DNA from: Elymus sibiricus
Lineage: Eukaryota; Streptophyta; Magnoliopsida; Poales; Poaceae
DNA length: 64,000 bases
Direction of reading: 5' to 3'
NCBI GenBank assembly: GCA_039707655.1
Contig: CM077674.1
Span: forward strand, 235,639,904-235,703,903
This document shows, in pieces, positions 1 through 10,593 of the stretch. A model generated the notes under the pieces. That model was not told the DNA's origin and ran no database searches. It saw nothing but the letters and a program-made list of their open reading frames with translations. Every line of letters starts with the position of its first letter. Position 1 is the stretch's first letter. The translations under genes were made by a program, and so were the position numbers.

Positions 1-916
1 CTTGCTGTTACATCATGTTACAAGTAAATTATGTGCCTTCGTTAGAGTTTGGGCATAGCATGTAGAAGAGGGTACACATGTCTGATAAGCGTCCCCTTCT
101 CGGTGTCATGTCCCTGTTTGTTATGTCCGGTTGCAGGACCAGTCTGCTTGTTCTCAGACTTCAGACATGTAGGCAGGATATATACACATGCTCTTTGGTC
201 TTGGCCTTTTCGGAGAATGAAGATCTTGCCCGTGAGGAGATAATTTTTGTCTCCATTGTACGATAAGTTATCCAAAGGATACACATCAAAACAATGCTGA
301 ATTTTCATGCTGGGAACATTGCTACAACATCTAATCAAATTTTCAGCTTGGTTGACCTGCTTTGTATTATTGTTTTGGGTGTTGGAACTAGGAGCAGATC
401 CTTAAAGAGCATTGTGAGGTACCATTAGTTGATGTTGCTTCGTCATTTAGCAATTTTTTGTTGCTAGAATTATAATTAGTTACCCAGGGGTCACAGTAAG
501 AATTGAAGTTCCAATCTGAATTTTTTTTTGTTTTTAACCCATCCGTGCTGGAAGATTTACTTCCTAGGCATTTCTATTATGGTTGATTCTGGAAAGTAAA
601 AGAGTCCAGAAATTGCCCGTCCTACTTGCGTTGAGCACCGAGGCACTGTGGTAGATATTTGAAGAATACCTCATATCATTCTATGTTCTTGGCTGGTGAG
701 CGCTCCTCTTAGAAGTGCTGATCTAATATGTCCTTTTAACCTGTAGATGAGTTGTGATATTTTGGTTTTCTTGAGTTGAACATCTGTATTGTATGTATTG
801 TTGACATATCAACAATAGATTAACTCTGTACACCCAAGGATCATAGTCCTTGTGTGCATAAAATAAATGTAGTGGTGAGGGATCCTCTTATAAGTGTCGT
901 TCTGCTATGTCTTGTA
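1..916. other. Intron-like or intergenic sequence at the left edge
   Basis: No exon can be assigned with confidence. The DNA is T-rich and intron-like and leads toward the terminal exon at 1346-1443, so it probably holds introns or earlier exons of that gene. A candidate 27-bp exon near 395-418 was tested and does not stay open in the frame the last exon needs. Short ORFs at 49-266 and 42-338 have no recognisable family. Confidence 0.4.
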
Positions 917-1296
917 CTCCCTCTGTTCCTTTATGTAAGGTGTATTATTTCCGGCACGGTGACCAAGGCACATAATTATAGAAATGTTAAGACTAAATTA
1001 CCCTTAGCAAATTTGTTTGTTAGTGAAAAGTGAATCAATTAGTCCAGAATAGTATGAGATACATGCAATCGACAAAAAGATAGTTTCCTTCTTTTACTAT
1101 AAGGAGAGATACATGCAATCAAAAAGAGATACTTTCCTTTTTTAGGAGAGCTAACAAGGGAATTATGAGGAATTAGAAGAAATGCACCTTACATTCTGGA
1201 ATTTTATCAAAAAACAAATACACCTTATATAAAGGAACGGAGGGTAGAATGTAGATGAGTTGTGATATTTTAGCTTTCTTGTGTTGAACATCTATG
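695..1296. repeat. Local duplication of about 95 bp, second copy split by a MITE
   Basis: Copy 1 is about 695-789. Copy 2 is 874-914 plus 1247-1296. Both contain GGTGAG..CTCCTCTTA.AAGTG, then GTAGATGAGTTGTGATATTT, then a segment like TTGAACATCT. The second copy is interrupted exactly where the Stowaway element at 917-1244 sits, so the duplication predates the MITE. Confidence 0.7.
917..1244. mobile_element. Stowaway (Tc1/mariner) MITE
   Basis: A 328-bp element flanked by TA on both sides (915-916 and 1245-1246). The left end reads CTCCCTCTGTTCCTTTATG and the right end is its near-perfect inverse, ending AAAGGAACGGAGGG. About 28 bp pair at the termini, followed by an AT-rich interior with no ORF. 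This is the usual size, TIR and target of grass Stowaway elements. It lies in or near the 3' part of the gene ending at 1443. Confidence 0.9.
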
Positions 1297-1345
1297 AGTA
1301 TCCTCACCTGAAAGAAGGGTACTTACATAATTACTTGTGATGCAG

Positions 1346-1443
1346 CTCGTTTCTCCCCGGATGACAAGTACGCCCGTCAGCGTTACCTGTTGAAGAAGAG
1401 GTTTGGATTGCTGCCAACCCAACAGCCAGCACAAAAGTACTGA
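1346..1443 (+). CDS. 3'-terminal exon of an unrecognised gene (partial)
   Basis: A T-rich tract ending in TGATGCAG precedes this exon. The first two bases complete a split codon. The frame then reads 31 codons beginning [15 protein letters not shown], continuing through KKRFGLLP and ending AQKY before TGA. The peptide is basic, has no stops and looks like a conserved C-terminus; the gene is not recognised. Upstream exons lie outside the window or could not be picked out. 3'-UTR sequence probably follows to about 1650. No terminator or poly(A) site was resolved. Confidence 0.55.
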
Positions 1444-2060
1444 AGCACTGGATGGGTCCTCCTAAGAGATCTGTTTACTTCGCTGAATGCTGTTTGGAGT
1501 GTAGATTAGCTATGTGAAGAGAGAATCATTACTGCTACTTATCTTGCTCGTTATCGCAGTACCTCTGAATGTAATGCTATGCTATCGATGGATTGTACTC
1601 TTTTGTACTGTGTGCTCTCTGTGTGACCAAATCATTTGGGATCTACCTCGCCCTGAAGTTTGAACTGCTACTTTTGCATGATTAGCAACTGAAATGAGAA
1701 TCAGACTCTTAGTAGCTTATTTTTTATGTGCTACACATGAAAAACCATATGCAAATCCTACCTTGATGTGCAAAGATAATATGCTGTCATTTGATTCGCT
1801 AAACATTAAAAACTGCTGTCTATTCCTAATATCATTCTTCGATTGCTGTCTTATCCTTAAAACATTAAAATGATTTTTCGATCATTGCAATCAAGTTTAC
1901 TCCCTAATCATTGGGGAATCGGAAAATGGTACTATTATAGCACCGCTTTGCGTATTAAAGAGTAGAATGATTGGGAATCGTATTAAGTGAGCAACTGCTG
2001 TCATATGTTATGCTGACAAAAATGCTAGTAATTTGTGATCTTCCTCACACGAACTTCTGA
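1444..2060. other. 3' UTR and intergenic DNA
   Basis: Downstream flank of the partial gene. AT-rich, no ORF or repeat worth naming apart from two short A/T-rich stretches sharing the phrase AACATTAAAA near 1802-1870. Confidence 0.4.
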
Positions 2061-2353
2061 GGCCCTGTACAATGCAGGTGCTAACACAGGTGCCTCACTA
2101 AAAAAACCGGGTTTTCTTTAGGCGTTGGCTTGCACAGGTGCTTAGAAAGGGGGGAGGGAAGCAAAGATTGGCTTCCGGTGCTAGCTGCTGCTTAGGAGAG
2201 CAAACTGCTCTCCTCATTTGACCGGGCCGTAACCCCCTGCAATTAAGCATCTAATTGAAGCACTCACCGTTGCAAGACATAATTTATTTGGAGACGCATC
2301 CATACACTCTCTTTTTAAGCACCGGTGCATAGCACCCAGCGTTGTATATGGCC
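2061..2353. mobile_element. Tourist-like (PIF/Harbinger) MITE
   Basis: A 293-bp non-coding element. The left end is GGCCCTGTACAATGCAGGTGC. The right end, read inverted, is GGCCATATACAACGCTGGGTGC. Both ends are flanked by TGA (2058-2060 and 2354-2356), a 3-bp duplication as in Tourist-like elements, though the usual target is TWA. No ORF. The assignment rests on the TIR and the 3-bp duplication. Confidence 0.75.
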
Positions 2354-3518
2354 TGACGGTGTTGGCTCAAAGCGATCAGCTGCTGTTGCCACCCAGCGCC
2401 TCTTTGACTCTTTGCTTCCCAGTTCCCACGGTTGAAAATCGGTTGGATTCTCATCCTTGATCTTTTGAAAGTTCATGTTTGATTTTTTTCTAATTGAAAA
2501 TCGTTTGTATTGGAGTTGAAATTTGTTTCACAACTTGTTAACGTTGGATTTCAAATCTGTAAACTTGTTAGCTGTCATAATTGTTTGTTCAAAGATGATT
2601 GTTTGTCAAAAAACACAAATCATGTTCTTTTTTCCTAGTTTGACGAACGGCAGTGCCACTGCAGAAGTACACTGCTGAATTTGCTCGGTTGAAACGGAGG
2701 ATTGCAAATTAGAGCTGTCCCCTATACAGCTGACAGTTGCAATAACCACACGTAGCCCGACTGCCTGTTACTAACATCAAGAATTAGAGAAACAACTGTC
2801 GATGTGTGTTCTTCTGGGCCTGAAGCGCCACAGTAAAAATTATTTATTTATCGTACTGGGTAGTTGCATGCTGTCTGAACTTTCAGTTGTACTCAGTATC
2901 TACGAACTGAACTAAAATTGCATGCTAACCCAGTTGAATTTCTTTTTATTCGCGAATGGGGCTGACATCCCCACCTTGCCTGTTAATGAGGAATCATGAT
3001 GTGTGTTCATGTCTAATACCAGCTTACGAAAGGGCAGCAGCCAAGGTAGCAGGCAACCAGAATTTCCGATTTTGCAACTTCACCTAAAATACACACAGGC
3101 AATTGCAGCAACCCCTATACAAGGATCATTGCCGCTAGGCAAATTTGGATGGTACTCTTCAACTTGCATTTGGTGAACACAAATACTAAAGAAAAGAGAA
3201 AATAAAACCAGGCAAGCGCGCAGACAAAGTGATCCTTGGGACACTAGTCCGGAATAATATGATGCTATAGAGTTTGTCACAATGCCATGTGCATCACTGA
3301 CTAGTGATACTAACTTACATTGTCAAACTCCAAACTGTCCACAATAATATCCATACATATGCCACAAGTTCTTTTGAGGGGTTGGGGGTTGAGGATGTAT
3401 TGTGTGAGCAAAACGATGCATTTCTATTAGCGGGAATAATGCATTGCCTATGTGTACTAAGTTGCAAAGTAAGCAAGGATCATCCGCACACCATTTCACA
3501 TATAATACGACCTTTCAA
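2354..3518. other. Intergenic and TOC1 3' UTR
   Basis: Between the MITE and the TOC1 stop codon. The right part is the 3' UTR of the minus-strand TOC1 gene. A poly(A) site could not be placed, although AATAAA-like words occur. Short ORFs at 3080-3280 (minus) and 3304-3636 (plus) overlap UTR or coding sequence and are shadows. Confidence 0.5.
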
Positions 3519-5709
3519 CTACTCTGGTGAAGAAACCAACTCAACGTCCCTGGAGGATGGATCATCGTCTTCATATTCAGAAATATCATCACCAGTGCTA
3601 ATTATATCTGCATTGCTTGCCTGCCTAACAAACTGACCCCGCACCGTCGGCCTTGTTTCAGCAAGTTTCTTCCGATTAACATACCTCACCTTCTTGTCAA
3701 AACAGCGGTCCTTCCTTTTCTGCCTGAATTTTGCAAGTGCTGCAGCTCTCCTGCCAGAGCGACTATGTCTTTCCTCGGGAATCGGTGTGCTCGATACCGA
3801 CGACCACACATTCTGCGTTGACAAATGACTTGAATGCACGTTCATACCAGCAGGATTATACTGATACGATGGCAATGTAGATGCACCATGAGATTGGTGA
3901 TAAACACTGTATTGATGGAGCATTGTTGGTGGTGTATGAGCTTGAGCAGTGTTTATGTTTCCTTGGAAACTTTGAACTGAATGAAGTGCCATGCTATGCT
4001 CTACCATTCCTGGATAATAAAATGGGTAATGATATACAGGAGGGTTTCCTGAAACATCTTGTTGGCCCTCATTCCTTTGCTCCAGATGCAAGTTAGAGGA
4101 AGAAAAGCATACCAAAGGATACTGCATAGGTGTCTCAAAAGCTTTTTCATCCTGAATATTTATACTACTATTAGTGTCGATTCTGTCGGTCGCACCAGAA
4201 AAATTACCCTGATGATCCATAACATCTAACTGATTACCCTCTCTCTGTAGTTCATTATCCAATGGGTTGTTTGCTGGAGTGCTTGATTTAACATATGCTA
4301 GAAATGCAGACGACTCAGCTATCCTCAAATTAGTCTTTATTGGGCGTGAAAACATTCCTCCTGGAGATGCTGGTAAAAAGATAAGCTTTAGAAACCAGCT
4401 GCGAACTAGTATGAAGACGCAAACAGCTGAAGAGGAAAACAAAGGTCAGACTGAAGACACTTACATGCTTTCTCATCATCTTCTGCAATGCTAGGTAAAT
4501 TATCCAATTGGTCTGTTTTTGGGGGGTCCATGGCAGGAGACTGGGTATAATAAGAAAAGTAAGGGTTTAATAAGTAATTTAATGCACAGCAATTAGCATC
4601 TCATCATTGTACAACATATGTGGTAAAAAGCACATATTTGTTGCAACATAAATTTTGTAAGATACTACAGAGAAAGAAAACCAATCATGGGACAGTTGTA
4701 GAACTTCCAACAGATAAATTAGTTGATTACCTCATATTCATGTTGACTCGAGGTATTTGTTTCATGATTTTTATTTCCTTTTGGCTTATCATCTGTCTCA
4801 TCCGAAAGGAGTGTGGTGCTATTGGTATTGGCATCACTAGGTTCCGACAGCACCAACTCAAGATTGTCAATGAAGAAGTTTTTCTTGGCCAAACCAAGCT
4901 GCCAACACCAACATTCAATTTAAGAACAATTCATAAACAGTACAGCAACGACCACAGGCATACCAGCTTAAAGGCATTCTTTGAACACTAGTGAAGGTGA
5001 AAAAACAGATTGCCATTTACCATCCGTCTCCTTCGCCACACATGGGTCCAGAGATTCAACAGTTCATTCATGCGAAGAGGCTTGACCAGGTACTCAGCAG
5101 CCCCGAGCCGCAGGCACTTGACAACAACAGAAACCTCGTCTCTGTTGGACATCACTGCGTAATTGCATCCGTACGATATCATCACTACAAGCATGGCACA
5201 GGAATTGGACAGAACTATGGGAACTGGATGACATCTTACTGATGATGGGGATGTGGCGCAGTTCCTTGTTCCTGCCAATGTACTTGAGCATCTTGAAGCA
5301 CTTGGAGACTGGCAGGTCGACCTCGGCCAGGATGATGTCTATCTCAGCGCCCTCGCAGTTGAGCACGTTGATCACCTGCCGTGGAGACTTGGCGCAGGTC
5401 ACTGAAAAAAAAGGTAGCAACACCACCACCGAGCACCAGAGACATCGATCGTTAGAAGAGAACATGCCGGTACTAGTTGTACCATTGATAATAAGACCAC
5501 ATCAAGCAGTAAACACATGATTATAACAAGCCTAAGGTGAACTGACCTTGGTAGGAGCAGTTGCAGAGGAGGCGAAGCACATCCTGTGAGCTGTCGGGGT
5601 CGCTATCGCAGAGGAGGATCCTCACCTTGCTCCGGTCGACGAACGGCTGCCCTCCCCCCACCCCGGCGCCGCTGCCGCCAGCGCGAGCCCCCTCGCCGGC
5701 GCCCACCAT
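3519..5709 (-). CDS. TOC1: TOC1 / pseudo-response regulator 1, circadian clock repressor
   Basis: Evening-phased nuclear repressor of the plant circadian clock (PRR1). Six minus-strand exons join in frame: 5547-5709, 5240-5401, 5021-5154, 4731-4898, 4465-4540, 3519-4369. All introns are GT..AG (145, 85, 122, 190 and 95 bp). The product is 517 aa, close to the rice protein. The pseudo-receiver spans about residues 25-140: acidic pair in CDSDP (35, 37), Glu81 in LAEVDLP in place of the phospho-acceptor Asp, and Lys133 in LVKPL. The CCT domain is about 441-483 (RRAAALAKF to RGQFVR), followed by an acidic tail. The start is the ATG at 5709 (MVGAGEG); the in-frame codon two positions earlier is TTG. 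No stop or frameshift is present, so the gene looks functional despite the surrounding transposons. Identity is strong; homoeologue assignment is not possible. Confidence 0.96.
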
Positions 5710-6154
5710 ACCCAAGCCCAGCAGTCACCCGTGCGCAATCACCGGAGACTTCCCACGGGCGCGTCCGAATCAGCAGAGCCCGCAGCCGGAGAAGTAGACG
5801 CAGGAGGACGAGGCGGCTGTTGGATCTGCGGACGCCTCCTCCTCCATGTATGCAGCCGCTGGTACCCCCCAATCAACTCGGCTCCCGGCGAACTCTCGCG
5901 GCCGGAGGACGATGGGTTGCGGCCGGTCGGCAGTGACCTGTACTAGGAACGGCGGCCGCGCCCGGCAGCGACTGCCTCCGCCCGTCGCAGTCCGGCCCGC
6001 TCCATTATCTGGTGCTAAACTATGCAGGGCGGTGGCTGGTCTGCGACGGTGGGATGTCCACTCTTTGAGATATTTCTGTCGCCTTTTTTCCTCGCTTTCC
6101 GCTGTGGGGCGGGGGAACACGCGGCCCGCCCGGCTCCTCAGGAGGAAAGGCCAA
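5710..6154 (-). promoter_or_regulatory. TOC1: TOC1 5' UTR and proximal promoter
   Basis: GC-rich 5' leader and promoter. Open frames on both strands here (for example 5561-5936 plus and 5770-6234 minus) reflect base composition and are not genes. No convincing TATA box is visible. The transcription start cannot be fixed. A Tourist/hAT-like MITE begins at 6155, so only about 450 bp separate the ATG from transposon sequence. Confidence 0.55.
6068..6075 (-). promoter_or_regulatory. Evening-element-like motif in the TOC1 promoter
   Basis: On the minus strand the sequence reads GAAATATCT, one base from the evening element AAAATATCT and containing the AATATCT core. It lies about 360 bp upstream of the TOC1 ATG. 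In Arabidopsis the TOC1 promoter is repressed by CCA1/LHY through such a site; use here is inferred from position and match only. Confidence 0.45.
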
Positions 6155-6325
6155 GGGTGTGTTTGGATGCTGCCCAAACTAGCCAAGCCAACCGTGGGCG
6201 TGCCAAAAAATTGGCGCACTATTCTGCCGCCCACAACTCGCCCGCAAGTTGGCGAAAATCTGAACTGGCGAAGCTAAGGCGGCCAGGGCGAGCCAATTTG
6301 TTGGTAATCATCCAAACACGCGCCC
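6155..6325. mobile_element. Putative short MITE upstream of TOC1
   Basis: The left end GGGTGTGTTTGGATG and the inverted right end GGGCGCGTGTTTGGATG pair around a 170-bp GC-rich interior rich in TTGGC/GCCAA words. The GTGTTTGG terminus resembles hAT-type MITEs of grasses. No clear target duplication was found, so the family and borders are tentative. Confidence 0.5.
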
Positions 6326-6519
6326 ACGCCTGGTTAACGACCAACTTTTTGGCTGGGCTGCTCTTGGCTCCAATCCAAGCCACGCCGGCGGGTTAGAATA
6401 ATAAACCGAGCCGCTGGGCGGGTCACGGCCCGGGGCTGAGAATAATACCCAGCCTTGTACACCATTGCTCGCGACGAGAATAATACTACGCGCAGGTGCT
6501 CAGTTCTTCCCCGCTGAAC

Positions 6520-7740
6520 ATTTCGTTCAGGCGGGATTTGATTGGCCCCTGACTTATGTCATGGCATAATCTTTTATCCCGACTGAATTCGTTTAACCTG
6601 ACACAAGGGCGGGATGTGTTTCGCTGGAACCTTACTACAACGGGGTCTTTCATAGTAGACTCTATGTACCGTGCGCTCACGCATTCTGAAGTACCAGTGA
6701 GTAATAACAAGAAAATTTGGAAGTCGAAGATTCCACTAAAAGTTTAAATCTTCATGTGGTATCTTTGTAGGGGGGTTATGTTAACCAAAGACAACCTTGC
6801 ACGGCGCAACTGGCCAGGAAGTAAGCAGTGTTGCTTTTGTGCTCATGACGAGACAATCAAACACCTCTTTATCCAATGCAAGTTTGCACATTCTACATGG
6901 TCAGTCATCCAAATAGCATCAAATTTGTATCCGCCCACAAGTGTTGCCAATATATTTGGTCATTGGTTGGACGGTATTCCAAATAGGTTCAAAACGCTAA
7001 TAAGGGTGGGAGTGTATGCCTTACTTTGGTCGCTTTGGCTATGTAGAAATGATTTGGTTTTTATACAGGTTATTTCCGTTGTACGCACTCACTTCATACG
7101 TGGTCTATGCTACAACGACCGGAGCACCAACCGATGTTCAAGGCGGCTACGGAGGTTTTTTCCTAACATGGGTGGCAGCATAACCTCCGGATAGATCCGC
7201 CGCCACTTTCGACATATGCATAGTGTCGGTCTATAGGACTCTACCGTTGCAGATTTGTCGGTTTTGTTAAGCGATTGGTACTATTCTTGAGGGTGGATTT
7301 GGAAACGATTTTGTTCAAGTAAGGATGGCGTGGCGGCGGAGGCATCCACGTGGTGGACTTGTGTCCTCGGGCTTTACCGTTGCAATGACGTCTGCTTCGT
7401 GTCGGCGCGGAGCTTGGGAGGAAGTCCAGGAGCGAATGCAGATTGTGGTCTGCATCGTCGGCATCTAGAAGATGGTGGATCATGTGCTGGATTCGTGGTT
7501 CGTGGCTGGCAGGTATGGCTTCCTCCTCCGACTTCTTAGTCATCCGGGGGTGCCAGATTTGGAGTTCGATGGCGTGTCCGGGGTGTTGCCCCGGTCTGAT
7601 TCATTCAACGGTAATGACTTCGCCTTTGGTGAGCCACCTTGGAGGTCCACAAAGCTGCATATCAGCGATGGAGCCGTGTCGAGCTTGGGTGAGGAGGTGA
7701 TTCGTCATTTTTTCCTTTGGTGGCTCTTGTGGTGGTGCCG
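6520..7740 (+). mobile_element. 5'-truncated LINE, 3' portion (left part)
   Basis: The 3' end of a non-LTR retrotransposon: ORF2 C-terminus (6556-7194) followed by a GC/GT-rich 3' UTR. It is split at 7741-7745 (GAGGC) by the three-LTR retrotransposon and resumes at 24616. The continuity GGTGGTGCCGGAGGC then AGGTGACGGTCGATGG supports one original 3' UTR. No poly(A) tail or target duplication was found, so the LINE borders are approximate. Confidence 0.7.
6556..7194 (+). pseudogene. LINE ORF2 C-terminus with zf-RVT domain, interrupted
   Basis: Reverse-transcriptase zinc-binding (zf-RVT) region of plant LINE ORF2. Visible pieces are GRDVFRWNLT, KIWKSKIPLKV, NLARRNWPGS, then CCFC..ETIKHLFIQC and the ALLWSLWLCRND tail. 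An in-frame TAA after IPLKV (about 6745-6747) separates two open pieces in the same frame. The endonuclease and polymerase domains are missing, as expected for 5' truncation. Non-functional. Confidence 0.8.
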
Positions 7741-7745
7741 GAGGC

Positions 7746-9328
7746 TGAAAGCACATTTGCTCCCTTGGTGGTTTTGGTAATTCATAACAACATATATCTC
7801 ATTGAACAAATGTCCATTCAAGATTAAGATTTCAGGATGTTCAATGATTGGCATGGCATGGACTAGAGAAGTGGACCCCTCAAAATGCTAAGGACAAGGA
7901 TTGTCAAAAGTTCAAGACTCTACATTTTTGGTTTAGTGATCCAAGATCACATTGAGTCCATAGGAAAGCCAATACTATTAAAAGGGGATGAGGTGTTGCT
8001 TAATGGTCTTTTTGCTCAAGTGCTTAGTGACAGTACTCCTAAACCCTCAACCACTCTCTCTACCCAAATATGTCCTAAACCTACATTCCAACTCGGCCCC
8101 ACCGAAATTTCCTATCCGGCCCCACCGAGTTCATCCAAGACTTAGCCACTGCCAAAACCCTAACAAATCGGATCCACCGAAATGGATCTCGGTCTCACCG
8201 AGATGGCCTTGCCAACTCTCTGTAATCGTTTGCATTCACTTCGGTCTCACCGAGTTATGCAAATCGGTCTCACCGAGATGGCTTGCCAACTCTCTGTTGC
8301 CTTATTGCTTCACTTCGGTCCTACCGAGTTGATGCAATCGGTGCCACCGAGATGAGGTTTGCCCTAAGCCATTGCATTTCGGTCCATCCGAGTTGTTCGT
8401 ATCGGTCCCACCGAGATTCCTAACATTCATATCTTTTACACAGTTCGGTGCTACCGAGATGATTGTTTCGGTGCCACCGAGTTGGGTCAAAAGTGTGTAA
8501 CGGTTGGATTTTGTGTGGAGGCTATATATACCCCTCCACCACCTCCTTCTCAGAAAGGAGAGCCATCAGAACGTGCCTACACTTCCACCATACATTTTCT
8601 GAGAGAGAACCACCTACTCATGTGTTGAGATCAAGAGATTCCACTCCTACCATTTGAACCTTGATCTCTAGCCTTTCCCAAGTTGCTTTCCACTCAAATC
8701 CTTCTTCCACCATAGCCAAATCTGTGAGGAGTTGTTTGAGTGCTGGGAAGACTATCATTTGAAGCACAAGAGCAAGGAGTTCACCAACAACACACCGTCT
8801 ATTACCTTTTGGAGAGTGGTGTCTCCTTGATTGGTTAGGTGTCACTTGGGAGCCTTCAACATGATGTGGAGTTGAACCAAGAAGTTTGTAAGGGCAAGGA
8901 GATCGCCTACTTCGTGAAGATCTACCCCGAGTGAGGCTAGTCCTTCGTGGACGTAAGCCATGGTGGAATAGGCAAGGTTGCTTCTCCGTGGACCGTTCGT
9001 GGGTGGAGCCCTCCGTGGACTCGCGCAGCCGTTACCCTTCGTGGGTTGAAGTCTCCATCAACGTGGACGTACGATAGCACCACCTATCGGAACCACGCCA
9101 AAAACCACCGTGTCTTCATTGCGTTTGAATTCTCCGATCCCCTCCTTTACATACATATGCAATTGCTTACTTTCCGTTGCTATACTCTTAGAATTGCATG
9201 TGTAGGGTGATGCTTGACATATACTATTGCTAAAATCTGCCAACAACTAAAATTGGGAAAAGGTTAGGTTTTATTTGGTCGAGTAGTCTAATCACCCCCC
9301 CCCCTCTAGACATACTTTTGATCCTACA
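7746..9328 (+). repeat. LTR 1 of the three-LTR element
   Basis: A 1583-bp LTR starting TGAAAGCACATTTGCTCCC and ending GATCCTACA. Contains the CGGT-N3-ACCG dyad array, a TATA box at 8523-8530, and a C-run near 9294-9304 whose length differs between copies. The short ORFs inside it recur in all three LTRs and have no protein family. Confidence 0.95.
8169..8530 (+). promoter_or_regulatory. LTR promoter: paired CGGT-N3-ACCG dyads and TATA box
   Basis: Ten dyads start at 8169, 8190, 8242, 8265, 8316, 8339, 8380, 8403, 8446 and 8469. They form five doublets with internal spacing of 21 or 23 bp, and doublets repeat every 64-74 bp. Most are perfect CGGT-N3-ACCG with varying centres (CTC, CCT, GCC, CCC, GCT); two are one-base variants. 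A TATATATA box at 8523-8530 lies 44 bp after the last dyad. The same arrangement recurs in LTR 2 and LTR 3. A role as transcription-factor sites is inferred. Confidence 0.7.
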
Positions 9329-9412
9329 AGTGGTATCAGAGCTTTGGTCTCCGTAAGCCTTGATTTCCATTGCTTTGGTGATCATAGCCTTGGTTTCACA
9401 ACCTAGGAGAGT

Positions 9413-10593
9413 ATGGCGTCTAGTGAGGGTAACTATCACCGCAGAGGTCCATATTTTGATGGTACAAACTTTGCTAGTTGGAAACATAAGATGAAAATGC
9501 ATATTCTTGGTCATAACCCTGCCGTTTGGGCTGTTGTTCGTGTTGGCTTGCAAGGTGACTTCTTTGAGGATGGCAAAGAACCGGATCGTGAAGCAACCCC
9601 GGAAGAATTGAAGATGTTGCAATACAATGCTCAAGCTTGTGATATTCTATTCAACGGTCTATGTCCCGAAGAATTCAACAAAATCAGCCGCCTCGAGAAT
9701 GCAAAGGAAATTTGGGATACTTTGGTTGATATGCATGAGGGTACCGAGTCCGTCAAGGAATCTAAGTTGGATGTGCTTCAAAGTCAACTTGACAAGTTCA
9801 AGATGAAGGATGGTGAAGGAGTCGCTGAGATGTACTCTAGGCTTGCTCTCATCACAAATGAGATTGCCGGCTTAGGAAGTGAAGAAATGACCGACAAATT
9901 CATCATCAAGAAGATACTTAGAGCTTTGGATGGAAAATATGACACCGTCTGCACATTGATCCAAATGATGCCAAATTACAAAGATCTCAAGCCCACGGAA
10001 GTCATTGGAAGGATCGTTGCTCATGAGATGTCACTAAAGGACAAAGAGGAGCTGCACAACAAATCAAGTGGTGCTTACAAAGCCTTAACCGATGCTCCAA
10101 CAACTTCAAGTGACAAGCTAGTATCAAATGAAGAGATAAGCCTAATGGTGAAAAGGTTCAACAAGTTCTACAAGAAAATATGCTATTGAAAGGAATTATA
10201 GAGAAAGGTGTCTACAAGAGTCTTGCCGGGAGTAAGCAATTTGAGGAAATTGTACGCAAGCAAGGAAGGCACCGGAAGAACCAAGGTGTTGGTTTTGAAC
10301 GAAAGTTCAATGCCGATGGAGTTGAGTGGGAAGAAGGTCAATACCCCAAGACGAAGTTTGTTCCTCAACAAGAGAAGTATGATCCTACTTCCTTCAAGGG
10401 AACACAAGTTCAAGAAGATCTTCCACCACAAGACCACAAGCTAAAAGGCAAGGACAAGCTTCAAGAAGAGATTGAATCATTTGAAGAAGCTCCTCAAGCC
10501 ATGGTCAAGTGGGTTCCCAAGACTTCATCAAATGCTACTACAACTCCAAGGATTCCCATCAAGTTGATGTGGGTCCAAAAGAAGAAGAACTAG
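9413..10593 (+). pseudogene. Gag-like protein, copy 1, with 979-bp internal deletion
   Basis: Starts at ATG 9413 (MASSEGNYHRRG), 71 bp after the primer site. Carries a Copia-type gag region (UBN2-like, including KEIWDTLVDMHEGTESVKES and EMYSRLALITNEIAGLG). After residue 256 a 979-bp deletion, relative to copy 2, removes the CCHC zinc knuckle and the coiled-coil middle. The frame then shifts into KKICY and stops at 10189. The remaining C-terminal part stays open in another frame at 10180-10593. The junction is at CAAGAA (10171), which is present at both ends of the missing segment in copy 2. Confidence 0.85.

Noticed and set aside
5155..5239. Apparent frameshift or insertion in the TOC1 receiver domain
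   Set aside because: The extra 85 bp begin with GT, end with AG and, once removed, restore the conserved IIMMSNRDEV sequence exactly. It is a short intron.
5710..5715. TOC1 start two codons upstream
   Set aside because: The triplet is TTG. The ATG at 5709 matches the expected grass PRR1 N-terminus.
5561..6396. Long open frames on both strands upstream of TOC1
   Set aside because: GC-rich promoter and MITE sequence; overlapping frames with no family and no splice context.
7885..9246. Small ORFs inside the LTRs of the three-LTR element
   Set aside because: They recur in all three LTRs as part of the repeat, overlap regulatory motifs and show no protein family.
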